The position numbers and the translations under genes were made by a program. Under the pieces are notes generated by a model. That model worked only from the letters and a program-made list of their open reading frames with translations, was not told the DNA's origin and did no database searches. Shown in pieces: positions 13,719 to 24,700 of a stretch of DNA of 64,000 bases. Origin of the DNA: Ectocarpus siliculosus (Eukaryota; Sar; Phaeophyceae; Ectocarpales; Ectocarpaceae); assembly GCA_000310025.1 (NCBI GenBank), contig FN649742.1, positions 2,738,281-2,802,280 on the forward strand. Direction: 5' to 3'. How positions within the stretch are numbered: position 1 is the first letter of the stretch; every line of letters begins with the position of its first letter.

Positions 13719-16557
13719 ATGAAGACCGATGACACACTAACCCCTCCTCGCTACCAGAGCGAGAAGCTGGGGCGTCGAGAAATTTTCCGGGACATAGCTC
13801 GCAGAGTGCCGAAGGATAAGCTCCGCCTCTTCATGACCATGACTCAAGTTGCGGCAGCAAAGGTGAGAGCCGGTGTTCATATTTGGAGTATTGTTCGAGG
13901 TATGATAGAGCAATATACACGGATCGGCGTGAATACTTCAAGTGCACAACCTATGATATTTTTAGATAGATGCGAATCAACGACCGGTCGTTATGGTAGT
14001 TGGTGGCTGAAGAGAATTTCTTCAACAAAATTACAGAGTGCGCTTACACCGATGTTTACTTCTTCTACACTTTGTCTACATATTGCAAGGATACCTTCCT
14101 CGTACCGTTTTTTATGGTGTTGTTTGGTGGTGTCAAAGGCTTGCGCTTTCTTGTGAAAAGGAATCCCCGTTTGATCCCGTTCTCAGACCATCTTGGCTTG
14201 GTGATGTTCACTAAGGAGAAGAAGTGGGAGGTGTATCATCTTGCTCTTGGCAGCAGCAGCAGTAGTGCGACTGATTACCGCATGCGGGAAAGTCGCTCCA
14301 TCAAAACGCCGAGCAAACTTGATCAAACGCAACTTTTGTCATCCTTTTGTTTCGTTTCAGGCGATCGGTATCTCACCGACGACGCTCAAGAAGCTGTGCC
14401 GATACTACGGGATATCGCGGTGGCCCTACCGCCAGATCGCAGGCAAAACACGAGCCGTGGATCGTCTCGGGGAGTTGCTCGACGAGCCGTCGTCGGAGTT
14501 GCCCAAGGCCGTCCTCAAAGACCACCTCTCGCTGCTTCGCCGTCGGGTCCTCGGCGACGGGGGACCAACGGTAAAGTCAAACGCTATAGTGTAGACCGAT
14601 TTTCATGTTTGATTATGTACAACGAGCTTATCAAACTCTATCATGTAGACCGACTTTCATGTTTGATTATATACAACGAGCTTGGAGCAGAGCTCGTTTA
14701 CATACATACGCGCCTTTTTTCCCTTCCCAAAGCCGATTGATTTTCGTCATATTGTTATATGGTGAAGTTGGCTCAGCCTGGGCAAAGAGGTTAGTGCAAG
14801 GAGGAAGGACTCATTGTGCGTTTTGTTTAATGCCCGCAAACCCCCGCCCGCCCCTCCACTCACTGAGTAGTGTTTCGTGACTGTCCACAGGCTATTTGAC
14901 GAACACCCCGCCATTGACCTTCCACGAGCGGAAATACAGAGATATTTATTTGTGTTGCAAAATTGTGTCCTATTGTCACGCGGCGACCTTAACTTCCCTC
15001 TCCTTCCGTCCCCTTGTATAGCGGCAATCAAACGCCGTTCCCGCGCCAGATTCTTTGATATCCGCAACCGAGCACTGCTGCACCAATCAGTTTTTTTTTC
15101 AACCACTCGATGTCGCACTCGTCGTGCCTTCTCTGTTTCCGCCGAGCACGGTGGTTCTCCCTTAGAATGTGATCCCTCTTCTGCCTTCTTCCTGTCGGCA
15201 GATGGCAAGAAGAGCAAGCAGTGCTCCCCACGGGCTGGTCCGCTACGGCGGCGCCGACACGGACCACGCGGGCACGCCAGGCGGAGCCGCCAGCTTCGTT
15301 CTCAACGCTGATCCGCCTTCATCTCCGTGTGCCGCAGCTGCGTGTTCGGCGCCTCTTTCTTGTCACCTGCATCAGAGCCCCGCGCGTGATGGAATGACCA
15401 GCAGCATGCCTGCCTACTGCTGCTACCACGGAAACGGTGTCGCCCCGATTGGTGGTATGCATACCACGCAGATGACGGCCTTCAGAGGCCGCGGCCGCTA
15501 CGACGGCGAGAGCATCCGGCCTGCGTTTTCTTCCGCCGCCATACCGGTCGCGGTGGCGCAGATGATGCCGACCCCCGCCACCGGCAGCAGCACGCCTACC
15601 GTTGCTGTGCGGCGCTCCCACGTGCTTCCTAGCACCGTCGGCGAGGCAGAGCCCGCTGCCAGCGCAGCCGACGGTGTCCGCAGCAACAGCAGCACCAGTG
15701 CCGGCAATGACATAGAACGCGATTTGGTCCGTGCTCCAACGCACGCGGTTGCTCGAGACGGGGCTGGGATTGCACCGCTGCCACGGCCCCCGCCACCGCC
15801 GCCTTCTTCGTGGTCGCCTGGTCTCGCAGACTTTCCCCCGCGGCGAGCGGCGATGCACAGGTGGGCGGGCGCATCACGACCCATGGCCGCAACCGCTGAC
15901 TTCGGCCCGCAGCACCACGGGCCATTCCAGCTGCGCCGAGAGCCGCCCCAAGGGTCCCTTGCAATGCCGTGGCCAACATGCAAGGGTCCAAGCCGGCTCT
16001 CGTACGGCAGCACTCCTGTGCAGCACCCGGGGGGCGGAGCCTTTGGCGGCTTCGACGCGATCTTCGGCTGCAACGGCGCCGTTTCTTCTGTTTCCACGGC
16101 GGATGATGCCTCCGGCGGTGTTCCCGCCGCTGCTGCTTCTCTGGGAGGCGGGGCGACCGGCGGCGCCGGGAGAGGCATGACGGACGCACAGGCAGGACTA
16201 GCGGACGCACAAGCAGGGATGAGGAGCGCCAGGTTCGAGGAACTGTGCGCGCTGGACAGGTTGTTGTTCGGTGACAGGAGTTTGTCGCCCCCTGCTGCTG
16301 CTGCTGCTGCTGCTGCCGCCGCCGCTGCTCCTAGTACCGTTGCTGCTTCTGCGATCGCGGCCACCGCCGCTGCTGGCCCCGGTGCCGCCGCCCGCCTTTC
16401 CGACATGGCTAGGAGGACCACTGGGTGCGCCAACGGCGGTACAAACCTGGATCCTGAGTCTGCTGCTGCCGCTTTTCTCGGTAGGGTTGGTAGTAAAACC
16501 TCTTCCACCGCGCACGTCGGCGCTGATCCGTGGAGAGTCGAAGTTACCCGGCAATAG
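13719..16557 (+). CDS. RWP-RK domain transcription factor
   Basis: RWP-RK proteins are DNA-binding regulators known from plant nitrogen responses, gamete/sex differentiation and zygote development. Modelled exons are 13719-13862, 14361-14570 and 15202-16557, all phase 0, giving 569 residues. The domain is split by intron 1: LRLFMTMTQVAAAK | AIGISPTTLKKLCRYYG followed by ISRWPYRQI, the RWPxR signature with Q where K is usual. After it come about 50 charged residues, then a long Ser/Ala/Pro/Gly-rich tail with no recognised domain. That tail includes an alanine run encoded by GCT repeats (about 16294-16326) and a more ordered patch FEELCALDRLLFGDRSL. The ATG at 13719 is the first in frame with the domain; an upstream exon cannot be excluded. 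The third-exon acceptor was chosen because only that frame stays open to 16557. Intron 2 (14571-15201) contains a 54-base tandem duplication. Confidence 0.78.
14590..14683. repeat. Tandem duplication, 54-base period, two copies
   Basis: Copies start at 14590 (TGTAGACCGATTTTCATGTT...) and 14644 (TGTAGACCGACTTTCATGTT...). About 40 bases of each are nearly identical, differing at two positions. It lies in intron 2 of the RWP-RK gene. Confidence 0.85.
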
Positions 16558-16601
16558 GCATGTAAACGCGTGTTTCCGGAGGGTGTGTGTGTGTGTGTGT
16601 G

Positions 16602-16636
16602 TGTATTCATAGCTGTGCATCCCTAGTCGTTAGCCC
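16602..16636 (+). repeat. Dispersed 47-base element, diverged copy next to poly-G
   Basis: It shares TTCATAG, GTGCAT and TAGTCGTTAG with copy A. Here the G run (16638-16654) is on the right side. Confidence 0.55.
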
Positions 16637-17560
16637 AGGGGGGGGGGGGGGGGGTCGATCGGCCAGTGCAAGGTGAAGACGGTACAAACGCTGGTTTATC
16701 TGTCCTACTCGCGTGCTTTGTTTAGAGTGGATGGTCGACGCCAATAGACTCGTCCTCGCTTCAACGCTTATGGCGGCGATGTGCGGAAGGCAGGTGCGTT
16801 GGAATGGGTGTACCGGAGATGGAGCATTGCAGGGTGTCGCGGGGGATGTGCCATTTTCCCTACCACTACTGTCACTTGGTTTCGCGGAATGTGTGTGTCA
16901 TCTTGTCGTAAATCGGTTGCGTTTTGTTTGGAAAGAAATCTCACTCAATCCCTTGAGCTTTTTTGTGCCTCGGGTAACCAAGCGAGATTTTTACTTTTAC
17001 ATGTGTACTGTACCGTCCATGTAAACATAGCCAAGTTAACATTGACATAAACTATGCGCGTGTATCTGGTAAGTCTCGTGGTCCCCTCTCTCAGGCTAAC
17101 GACTTTCTTCAACATCTGCGCGCGTGGATCATCGGTAGATGGAGCAAGGTGGAGATTTATTTTTGTTCGCTATGTATGGTCTAGAGATGCTTGTGACTCC
17201 AACCGCTAGCTCCTGGGGCACCGGTGAAAAGTGGAGGGAGCGTCGCTACTCCAAGGCAGATAGTGGTGATGCCTGCAGGCAAGAACTGGAAGAGTGGAGG
17301 GAACGTCGTTTTTCCAAAGCTTGGAATATATTTTACTGCTGTCAAACGATTAGATAGTAAATACAGTAGGCACATTTCGTCACGTTTTTAGGCGTATCAT
17401 GCAAAGGTAGTTAACATTTTTTTGCCCCATGGCTGTAAAAGGACGGGGGGGGGGGGGGGGTGGAGGGTCGATCAAGAATTTTGTGTGACCTAAGTCCACG
17501 TTTGGGTTGACACTGACACGTATCAAAGAGAGGTGGCGTAGAGGTTGATCAGAAACATAA

Positions 17561-17693
17561 GGTAACGTTTGAATGGCGAGGTGTTCAGGAGGGGTTTTGA
17601 CGGTTACGTTTGAATGATGGTAAGTAAGGTGTCAAGGAAGGTGTTAGACGGTTACGTTTGAATTATCATAAGGTGTCGAGGAGGGGGTTCTAC
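17561..17693. repeat. Degenerate tandem repeat, three units of about 41-48 bases
   Basis: Units begin at 17561, 17602 and 17650, each with GGTTACGTTTGAAT or a one-base variant. Each continues with a purine-rich GGTGTCNAGGAGG-like part and ends TTNTGAC/TTAGAC/TTCTAC. Confidence 0.75.
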
Positions 17694-18733
17694 GGAATAC
17701 GGTTTCCATCTGTGCTGGGAGCTCGATGACAGAGGGAGAAAAGTAGGGCAGGCTGATACTGCGAAGAGAACGAGCGCTGAGAAGGCGTTTGTTTGAAGCT
17801 GCTGTGCGCCGCCACCGGACCAAGTGTGTGTGTAACGGGCTCAAAATCGAAGCAAGATGCGATCGGGCAGCTCGACTTTCTCGGGACTCCTGCCACATTG
17901 CGCTCAAGGACACAGAAATGCCAAAAAACACGACTGCCTTGTACTGCTGTGCAATCTCTATTCAGAACGGATGACACCGGAAGCAAAGAGAGCGTGTGCC
18001 TCTGCTCCTCTAACCCGCTTCCACAACGCGGAAACCACTAAGTAAGGGTATCGAGCGCTCCGGTGCATCTCACCACGTGACACTCAACAAGCAGAGACGA
18101 GGCACGACCTTCGAGAGTGTCTACGTTGGTCTTTTCTGTTTCTTCGCGATGATATTAAACCTAATCAAGTCAATGGTGCATGGTTCCCGCACACACGTTC
18201 AAGCGCGAGCAAACAATAAAGACAAAGAAGAAAAAATGGCCACATGCTGCTGGCGCCGTATGCAGCACAAACTTCAAGTGTCCAAAGAAACAATTTTAGG
18301 GCTAATCTTCTCAGTATTACAGCTAAAAGTCACAGCGGTAGTGATACGGTCAAACGAAACAAGCTGCCAGCGCAACTCACCACACAACCTTTTAGGTTGG
18401 ACCCCCGACCTGGAGTTTGTAGCAGAGATGAAACAGCGCTCTCGCTCTCGACGGTGCTCGGAATGAGGGCAGCACCCTCATAGTGCCGACGAAATCCAAC
18501 GAGCGGTTTGTTGCCGTGCTTGAACACCCGCCGCGCAGCTGAGCCAGTCACGAAAACACGACACATTTCGTTACGAGCGCCGGCGTTCACCATCCTCTCG
18601 GGCCGACGACTCCTACATCTACAGCTCCCGTAGTGCCCGGTTGTGCCAACGAAACGTCTGCTGCGGCTTTTCCCCTTCACCAACAAAAGTTGACCCAAGT
18701 AGACAAGACAGCAAGAAGCGTTTGCTGTTACTA

Positions 18734-21700
18734 CTACCGGCGCTCGGAGGGCACCAAGTCGGCAACGACTCTCATCGTCGCGAGGGTGGCATCGCTGCAG
18801 CCGGAGATCACGCCGCCGCTCTCCTTGACGGCCGCGAGAGCGTCCAGCGCCGCCTGTGTGATCACCTCGCCAGGCAGCAGCGCCGGAATACCTGACAAAA
18901 CACAAACACAGAGTTTACATCGAGCAGATTTTGCGCGGCAGTGATTCAGTAAGAGGGAGCCATTTAAATCCCTTGGGGGTGAAAACAAAAAGCTCACAAA
19001 GTCGCACAAAACATTAATCAATCTGGGCGGGGCCATCGTGCCAAGTACGTACACTGAAGTATGTTTTTAGGCCCAACTGCTGTTTCATCATTTTTCGCCG
19101 ACGGTGCCGTAGGGGTATAAAGCGACGGCTCGGCGCTCGCCACCTTTGAACAACCGCGTCTGGCGGCTTGATTTTTTGGGCGGTAAGATAGAGACCCACG
19201 CGCGCGGACGCGGCAGGGGCGAGCGCCAAAAGCGACCAGCTGACTGACCCACCTGGGGGGTATGGGCACACCGTTTCTGCGCTGGCCTGCCCGATCGCGT
19301 CGACCGCGCTGACGGTCTTGGACGGAGCAAAAAATGCCTCTCTGGAAAACCATGGTGACGAACGTAACGCCGACGAGGGAAGCGGGGGTACTGATGTAAA
19401 CGCATGCCGTAAGCGTTAGACCATTGTTGAGGGACGGGGCGGGGTCTGTTGCGGGGGGGTACGGGTAGCACCATCGAGGAGTAGACAGGGAGGGGCCGAT
19501 GTAAGACACCGAGAAAACTGGGATTCGTTGTCGGCAGTGATCGCCGTGCGAAGCAGGGGTGGCTGCTGCCGTGGCTAGATTGTAACGTTCGGGTAGGCTC
19601 ATCTTCCGGAAGACGTCGAAATGTCTGCCCTAATTTGAAAAAAAGGCATGTACGAGACTTTCACAACGTCATCGATCAATCGACAACGTGTTCGGTACAA
19701 CCTGCACCGACAGCGAGCGCCCCGGGGAGGGAGTAAGGGAGTCCTACACAGAAGTCCCACGTTTCCGGCCCCTCAACGCACCGGTTTGACCAACTGAAAC
19801 GCAAAAAAAAAAAGTTGTTGACGTTGTTTGAATTGAAGAGACAAAAAACAACAAAAGAATAGCCTCTTCCTCACCGAGGCGTGCACATCAACTTCGAAGG
19901 GGGGGGCACCGGCGTGTTGGTTGCCTCCACCGCTTGTGCCGTGCCGGCTGCCGCCACCGACCCCGACCCCGACCCCTGCCGGGACGTTGCCTCCCTGAGA
20001 GGATAGTTGTAGGGTCGTGGGTTGGTGCAACGGTTGGACGACACACGACAAGGAAGGCTGGGTGCGTCAGCAAGCTCGTATCCCTCGAGACTGGAACACC
20101 CAAATAAATCATTCAGCGGCGCAGGGGGGAGGGGGAAGAGAGTAGAAAGCATAAAGTTCACAGGTACACCTACAACACCAGCTGTAGGTTCCAGGTCTAT
20201 TTAAGCGAGGGGAGCGGGGGGGGGGGGTGTACTCATAGTCGTGCATGCCGTAGTCGTTAGACCATTGACCTCGCATCCCTACAAAGCCGGGACGGAGCAT
20301 GCCGGGTTCTCACCGGACCAGGTTCTCACATCACCAAGCGCGAAGCGCCGTGAGGTATTCGGCGAGTCGCATGAAGGGCGAGCTGCATCCTGCTAAGGGT
20401 GTTCGGCATCTTGTGCTTACTTCCTTGCCTACGGATGACAGCTGCGTATGACTTAATTTATTTTTTGGTGTTTATGACTTAATTTATTTTTTGGTGTTTC
20501 ACTTCCAGAGACAGTTGTAAGCGCTGTGTAACTGCCTCGAGGGTGCTTGACCAATTTCAACACAACGTGCGAGTATCCCCTTTGCGCGGAGTGAGGGTTC
20601 TCGACCCCGCACAACATAATCTACTCGACCACCATTCATGGTTACCGCAAAAAAAAAAACGAAGGCAAAAAAAAAGCGGTAACCTGGTTGCCGAGTTCAC
20701 GAAGTGAATGGCTGATTTTACAACATCGCTGCCAAGCAACGAAAACCCAACCCCGATGGCCAACACCGGGCTCGGCGGCATGTTTTACAACGTCGTTGCC
20801 AAGCGACGAAAACCCAACCCCGACGGCAAACACCGGGGGGGGGGCGACTCGTCTTAGCATACACGGGGCTTCAGGGCGGGGGTAAGCGCCCTTAATCGCC
20901 AAGGGTAAGCGGCCTTTTGCTCGCCAATCATAGACGATCACACGACCGACGAACACACAGCAAGCGCTGCTTGGTGCTCGGGAGACGCGACACGTATGTA
21001 ACGTAGACAACCCGCACCGTGGGGGGCGAGACCGGGCCAAACCGAACTAGTATTCTACCTAACTCACAGCGCGACGTGTCGCAGCGCTTCCGCCAGCCTC
21101 TGTCCGTGCTCGACGGTCGATCCGGGACCGAACACGAAGGTCACGTAGTCCGGACCCGGGAGCTCCGCGTACACACCAAAGTCTGTGCATGCATGCGTAC
21201 ACGCGGACAGTGGGGGGCCGGGGAGAAAGGGTGTGCGTGTGTTACAAATGTTAGCATCGACCGCGCTGACCGGCTTGACCAATGAAAAGACACGTCAGCG
21301 TAGTGTCAGTGCGGTTGAAAACAGAAAATGCTTCGAAGGGCCACGACCTGGGACCCCGTGACGGGAAGTCATGTGCGTGTGCGTGTGCGTGTGTGTGTGT
21401 GTGTTTACCATTCAATAGCATCAACCGCGCAAATCGGCTGATCAATGAAAACACACCAGTCTCATCGAGAATAAAACCGGCAAACGCTTCCGAAGGCGAT
21501 GCGTGCGCGGATACAAATCACGGGTATAAATGCGTGTTTGACCTCTGCAGTGGTTTGGACCTCGGGTCTGAGCCAGCCCGAAAACGACGGCATGAGCGCG
21601 GCTTGTAGTACTGCATGTTGTGCAGACGAGGGCACGTATGATACCCCCGCTCGTGAGCTCCCTACGCGCGGCCCAAATTCTCATTCGCCCACAAACCGGT

Positions 21701-24700
21701 TCACCTTCAATGAGAATTTCGTCGGCCTCGTATCCACCGACGCCCCCTTCCAAAGACACGGTAAGCCGCAACGGATCCGTCCCTACGCATCCCGCCGCCG
21801 ACCCTTTCTCTCCCCCCAGGTCGAGCACGTTGATTCCTGTACGTTTTCGCCGGGTGCCGTCCGTCAGAAGAGAACAAGAAAAAGGAAGATCGGCAAAACG
21901 GGAAAAAGTAAGCAACCAAGAGACAGGGGAAAATGGGCGTGGAGGAGGGGAGGGGTGGTGGGGGGCGCGTGCGCCGTGTTTGACCGATCGATTTCGAACG
22001 CTTACGAGCAGCCCTCGACACTCTTTGCCCCGCCCGACATCACCCGGTAAGTATCGGAGAGGATCGGATAGGGAAGGGGGAGGGCCAATAAACAAACGCA
22101 AGAAATTGACGCGAACAGCCCTTCGACCGAATGCTGGCGCACATAGCGCGGCACGAAACAAGCTGACCCTACTCTTCCAAGCAAGAAGACTGAGCCACAG
22201 GCCACGCAGAAGATCACACGACACATCACTCAACACATCACAGGATGACACCACACCACACCAACACCGCAGAGCTTCGCGGGCGCAAAAAAACGACACG
22301 CACCTACACACACACATGCCCGCCGCGCCTGTTACCTTCGACGCTCGACAGCTCTTCCCGCACCCCGTCCGCGATCCGCGCCGCCTCCCTGAGGCGACGC
22401 TTGGCGTTCTTGTCGGTGCCGGCGAGGTCCCAGCGCGCCGCGTCCAGCGACGCTAAGAGCAGGTCTGCTCTCGTATCCGGAAGCGAGAGGTGGCGCGCGT
22501 AGGTGGCGGGTGGCGGGGGAGTGGGACACATTGGGCAAGGGGGGAGAACTCGGGGGCCGAGGACATTCATCTTTACCTCACGGCGCAGCCGAAGGACCAT
22601 TCTGTCTTTCGTTCTGGGCGCCCGGGTCGGCGCCGTTTCTACCAATGCTTGACTCCGTTTCTTTATCTGCATTCCTCGCTCGGCTCAGAAAGCAAGCGGT
22701 AGCGCTGGAAGCTCAAACGGGAAGGAAAGGCCTGAGACGACAGAGGAAGAGGAGACCTCCCGCCCCGCTCGCGGCGAGCACCTCGGTGACAGAAAAAAAC
22801 GAGTTTTCAGGACGAAACCATAGGAGTCCGTCGTGCCCTCCTCCCCGCTACTCCCTCCGACATGGGGGAAGGGGTGTCTTCCACGGTTCGTTATGACTAC
22901 CGAACACGGGGGGGAAACAAAAAAACGACGACCCAAATCAAGCCGACTCACAACTGGGGCTAGAACTCTGGACCGTCGCAAGGGCATCCGAAACAGCCCG
23001 CTCGATGGAGAAGTCATCCCCGCCCCCGCTTCCTCCTCCGCCCCCCTCGGTGCCTCCTGAGGCGAACACGCCGCCTGTGTGACGTGGCATACGCCAAGTT
23101 CGCGTCGTGTGGGTTGGATTGGATGAGCTCATCTCGGGTGTCTTTGGGGAACAGGTGGGTGCGTGATCTCCACCGGGCATGGCTTGAACTGAACGGAAAT
23201 GATGATTGCTAGGGAGGCATGCTACTGCTGCCGCTTGAAAAAGGGTAAAAACAAAATTTTACGAGAGTGTCGAGAGTGCATTCGCCCTATGCTATCGACT
23301 CGGAGAACGCTCGGAACCAACGAACACCGGAGATAGATGAGAGACATGTAATACGTGCCTTTTACTTGTTTCTGTTTCAGGGTCGATCTTGGCCTTCAAC
23401 ACGGAGGGACTTTTCCACAAGCTGGTCGGACTCTATGTGCACAGCATCAACCTTCGAGTTTGCCGGAGGACGCAACTCAAGCGGATGGAAGAGAAGAGAG
23501 GCGACGAGAACACCAACGCCAACAAAGACAGCGACAACAACAACAACAAGCTTGCCTGGTCCGAGGTGCAAGAAGGCGGACTGGGTGAGCGAACCGAGCG
23601 TCTTGTGAGCGCTCTGAACCACCAGGTCCGCACCACACCGCAGCGCCGCTGCCATGAATGGACAGAAAACAACATCGACAGAAAACAATCCACCTCCGTA
23701 GTCACAAGTTGAAACAAATAGCAACATGGGGGGGGCGGGACGGGGGAGGTGCAGCTACACAGTCCACAGGTTGAAACACATACCCGATAGACGCTACCAG
23801 CACAAGGGAAAGGGGCGCGCCTTAACCAACAGATCGGCATGCACCAACGGCGCACGCACAATAGCGACTGACACTCGCACGTGGCCGCAACGGCATGACG
23901 CACAAAACAAGGCCACATCAACGGCGGCACACTGCTGTATCCGTTAAGCCAGGCGAAGGAAAACGTCCCTCTACCCACCCCGTGGGTAAAAAGAGCCGTT
24001 ATTTCTGTGCTCGTCCCGACCGCCTTCCTCCCCCTCCTCCTCCTCCTCCTCCTCCTCTGATGAGCGTGATGACGGTGGTTGTGCTTCGCCCAAGAAGGCG
24101 AGATGCGCCCCGTGAGCCTCGTCCACCACGAGGGGGACGCCGGCCCCGTGGCAGGCTTCCGCCGCCGAGTTCACATCCGAGCATGCGCCCTCGTATGTCG
24201 GAGACACCATGAACACCGCCGCCACCTGCTTACGCCACACAGCGGGCGGCGGTTGTCGTCGTACAAGGGCGAAAAGCGCGGTTTGTTACGACACTTTCTC
24301 ACAACAGTTGTTGTTGTTGTCTTCACATTAAAAACCGTTCCGTTCTCTCTGCCCAGTACCTTCTGTCCGTGCGTCGGTGTGTTAATATTAATACTACTAA
24401 AGAGTTGGCGAAGGGGGCACCAATCGTCTACCAGGAGATTTTGTACGACGCAAGGTCTGGGCGTTAGCGCGTCCAATTCTCTTCCTCGCGCCTCCGGGAG
24501 TGGGCATCCTGCGCGACGATGACTGTCGATAGGCAAACGCAAAGACGTGCTCGGTCGGCCTTGCGCCGGCCTTTCGAACCCGCGCCTGCCCAAAGAGCAA
24601 AGCATGGGTGTTCCATGGACCGGCAACTGTGGTCGAGACGTACAAAATATGTGGGCAGCTCCCGAGATGTTCCCTTCCCTACTGGAAATCCTTGGCCGAA

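Larger units (their letters stand above)
16558..18733. other. Convergent intergenic region
   Basis: This lies between the 3' ends of the RWP-RK gene (+) and the decarboxylase (-). It contains a (GT)n run near 16586-16602, a diverged copy of the dispersed 47-base element (about 16602-16636) directly followed by a G17 run (16638-16654), a G16 run (17445-17460) and a degenerate tandem repeat at 17561-17693. No gene is seen. Confidence 0.5.

Noticed and set aside
15498-16610. Long minus-strand open frame opposite the RWP-RK last exon
   Set aside because: It mirrors the Ala/Ser/Pro-rich coding strand, has no splice-supported neighbours or family motif, and the plus strand joins in phase to a true RWP-RK domain.
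21442-22456. Long open frames on both strands covering decarboxylase introns
   Set aside because: Only two short segments (21705-21782 and 22336-22464, minus) carry conserved decarboxylase sequence with matching splice sites. The rest is Arg/Pro-rich noise.
23377-23554. Continuation of the decarboxylase exon past LHLGPG into a valine-rich frame (LVVVVVAV...)
   Set aside because: It would reach a stop without reaching the next conserved block. The GC donor at 23555 joins in phase to the Gly-rich linker and SSSPSY block.
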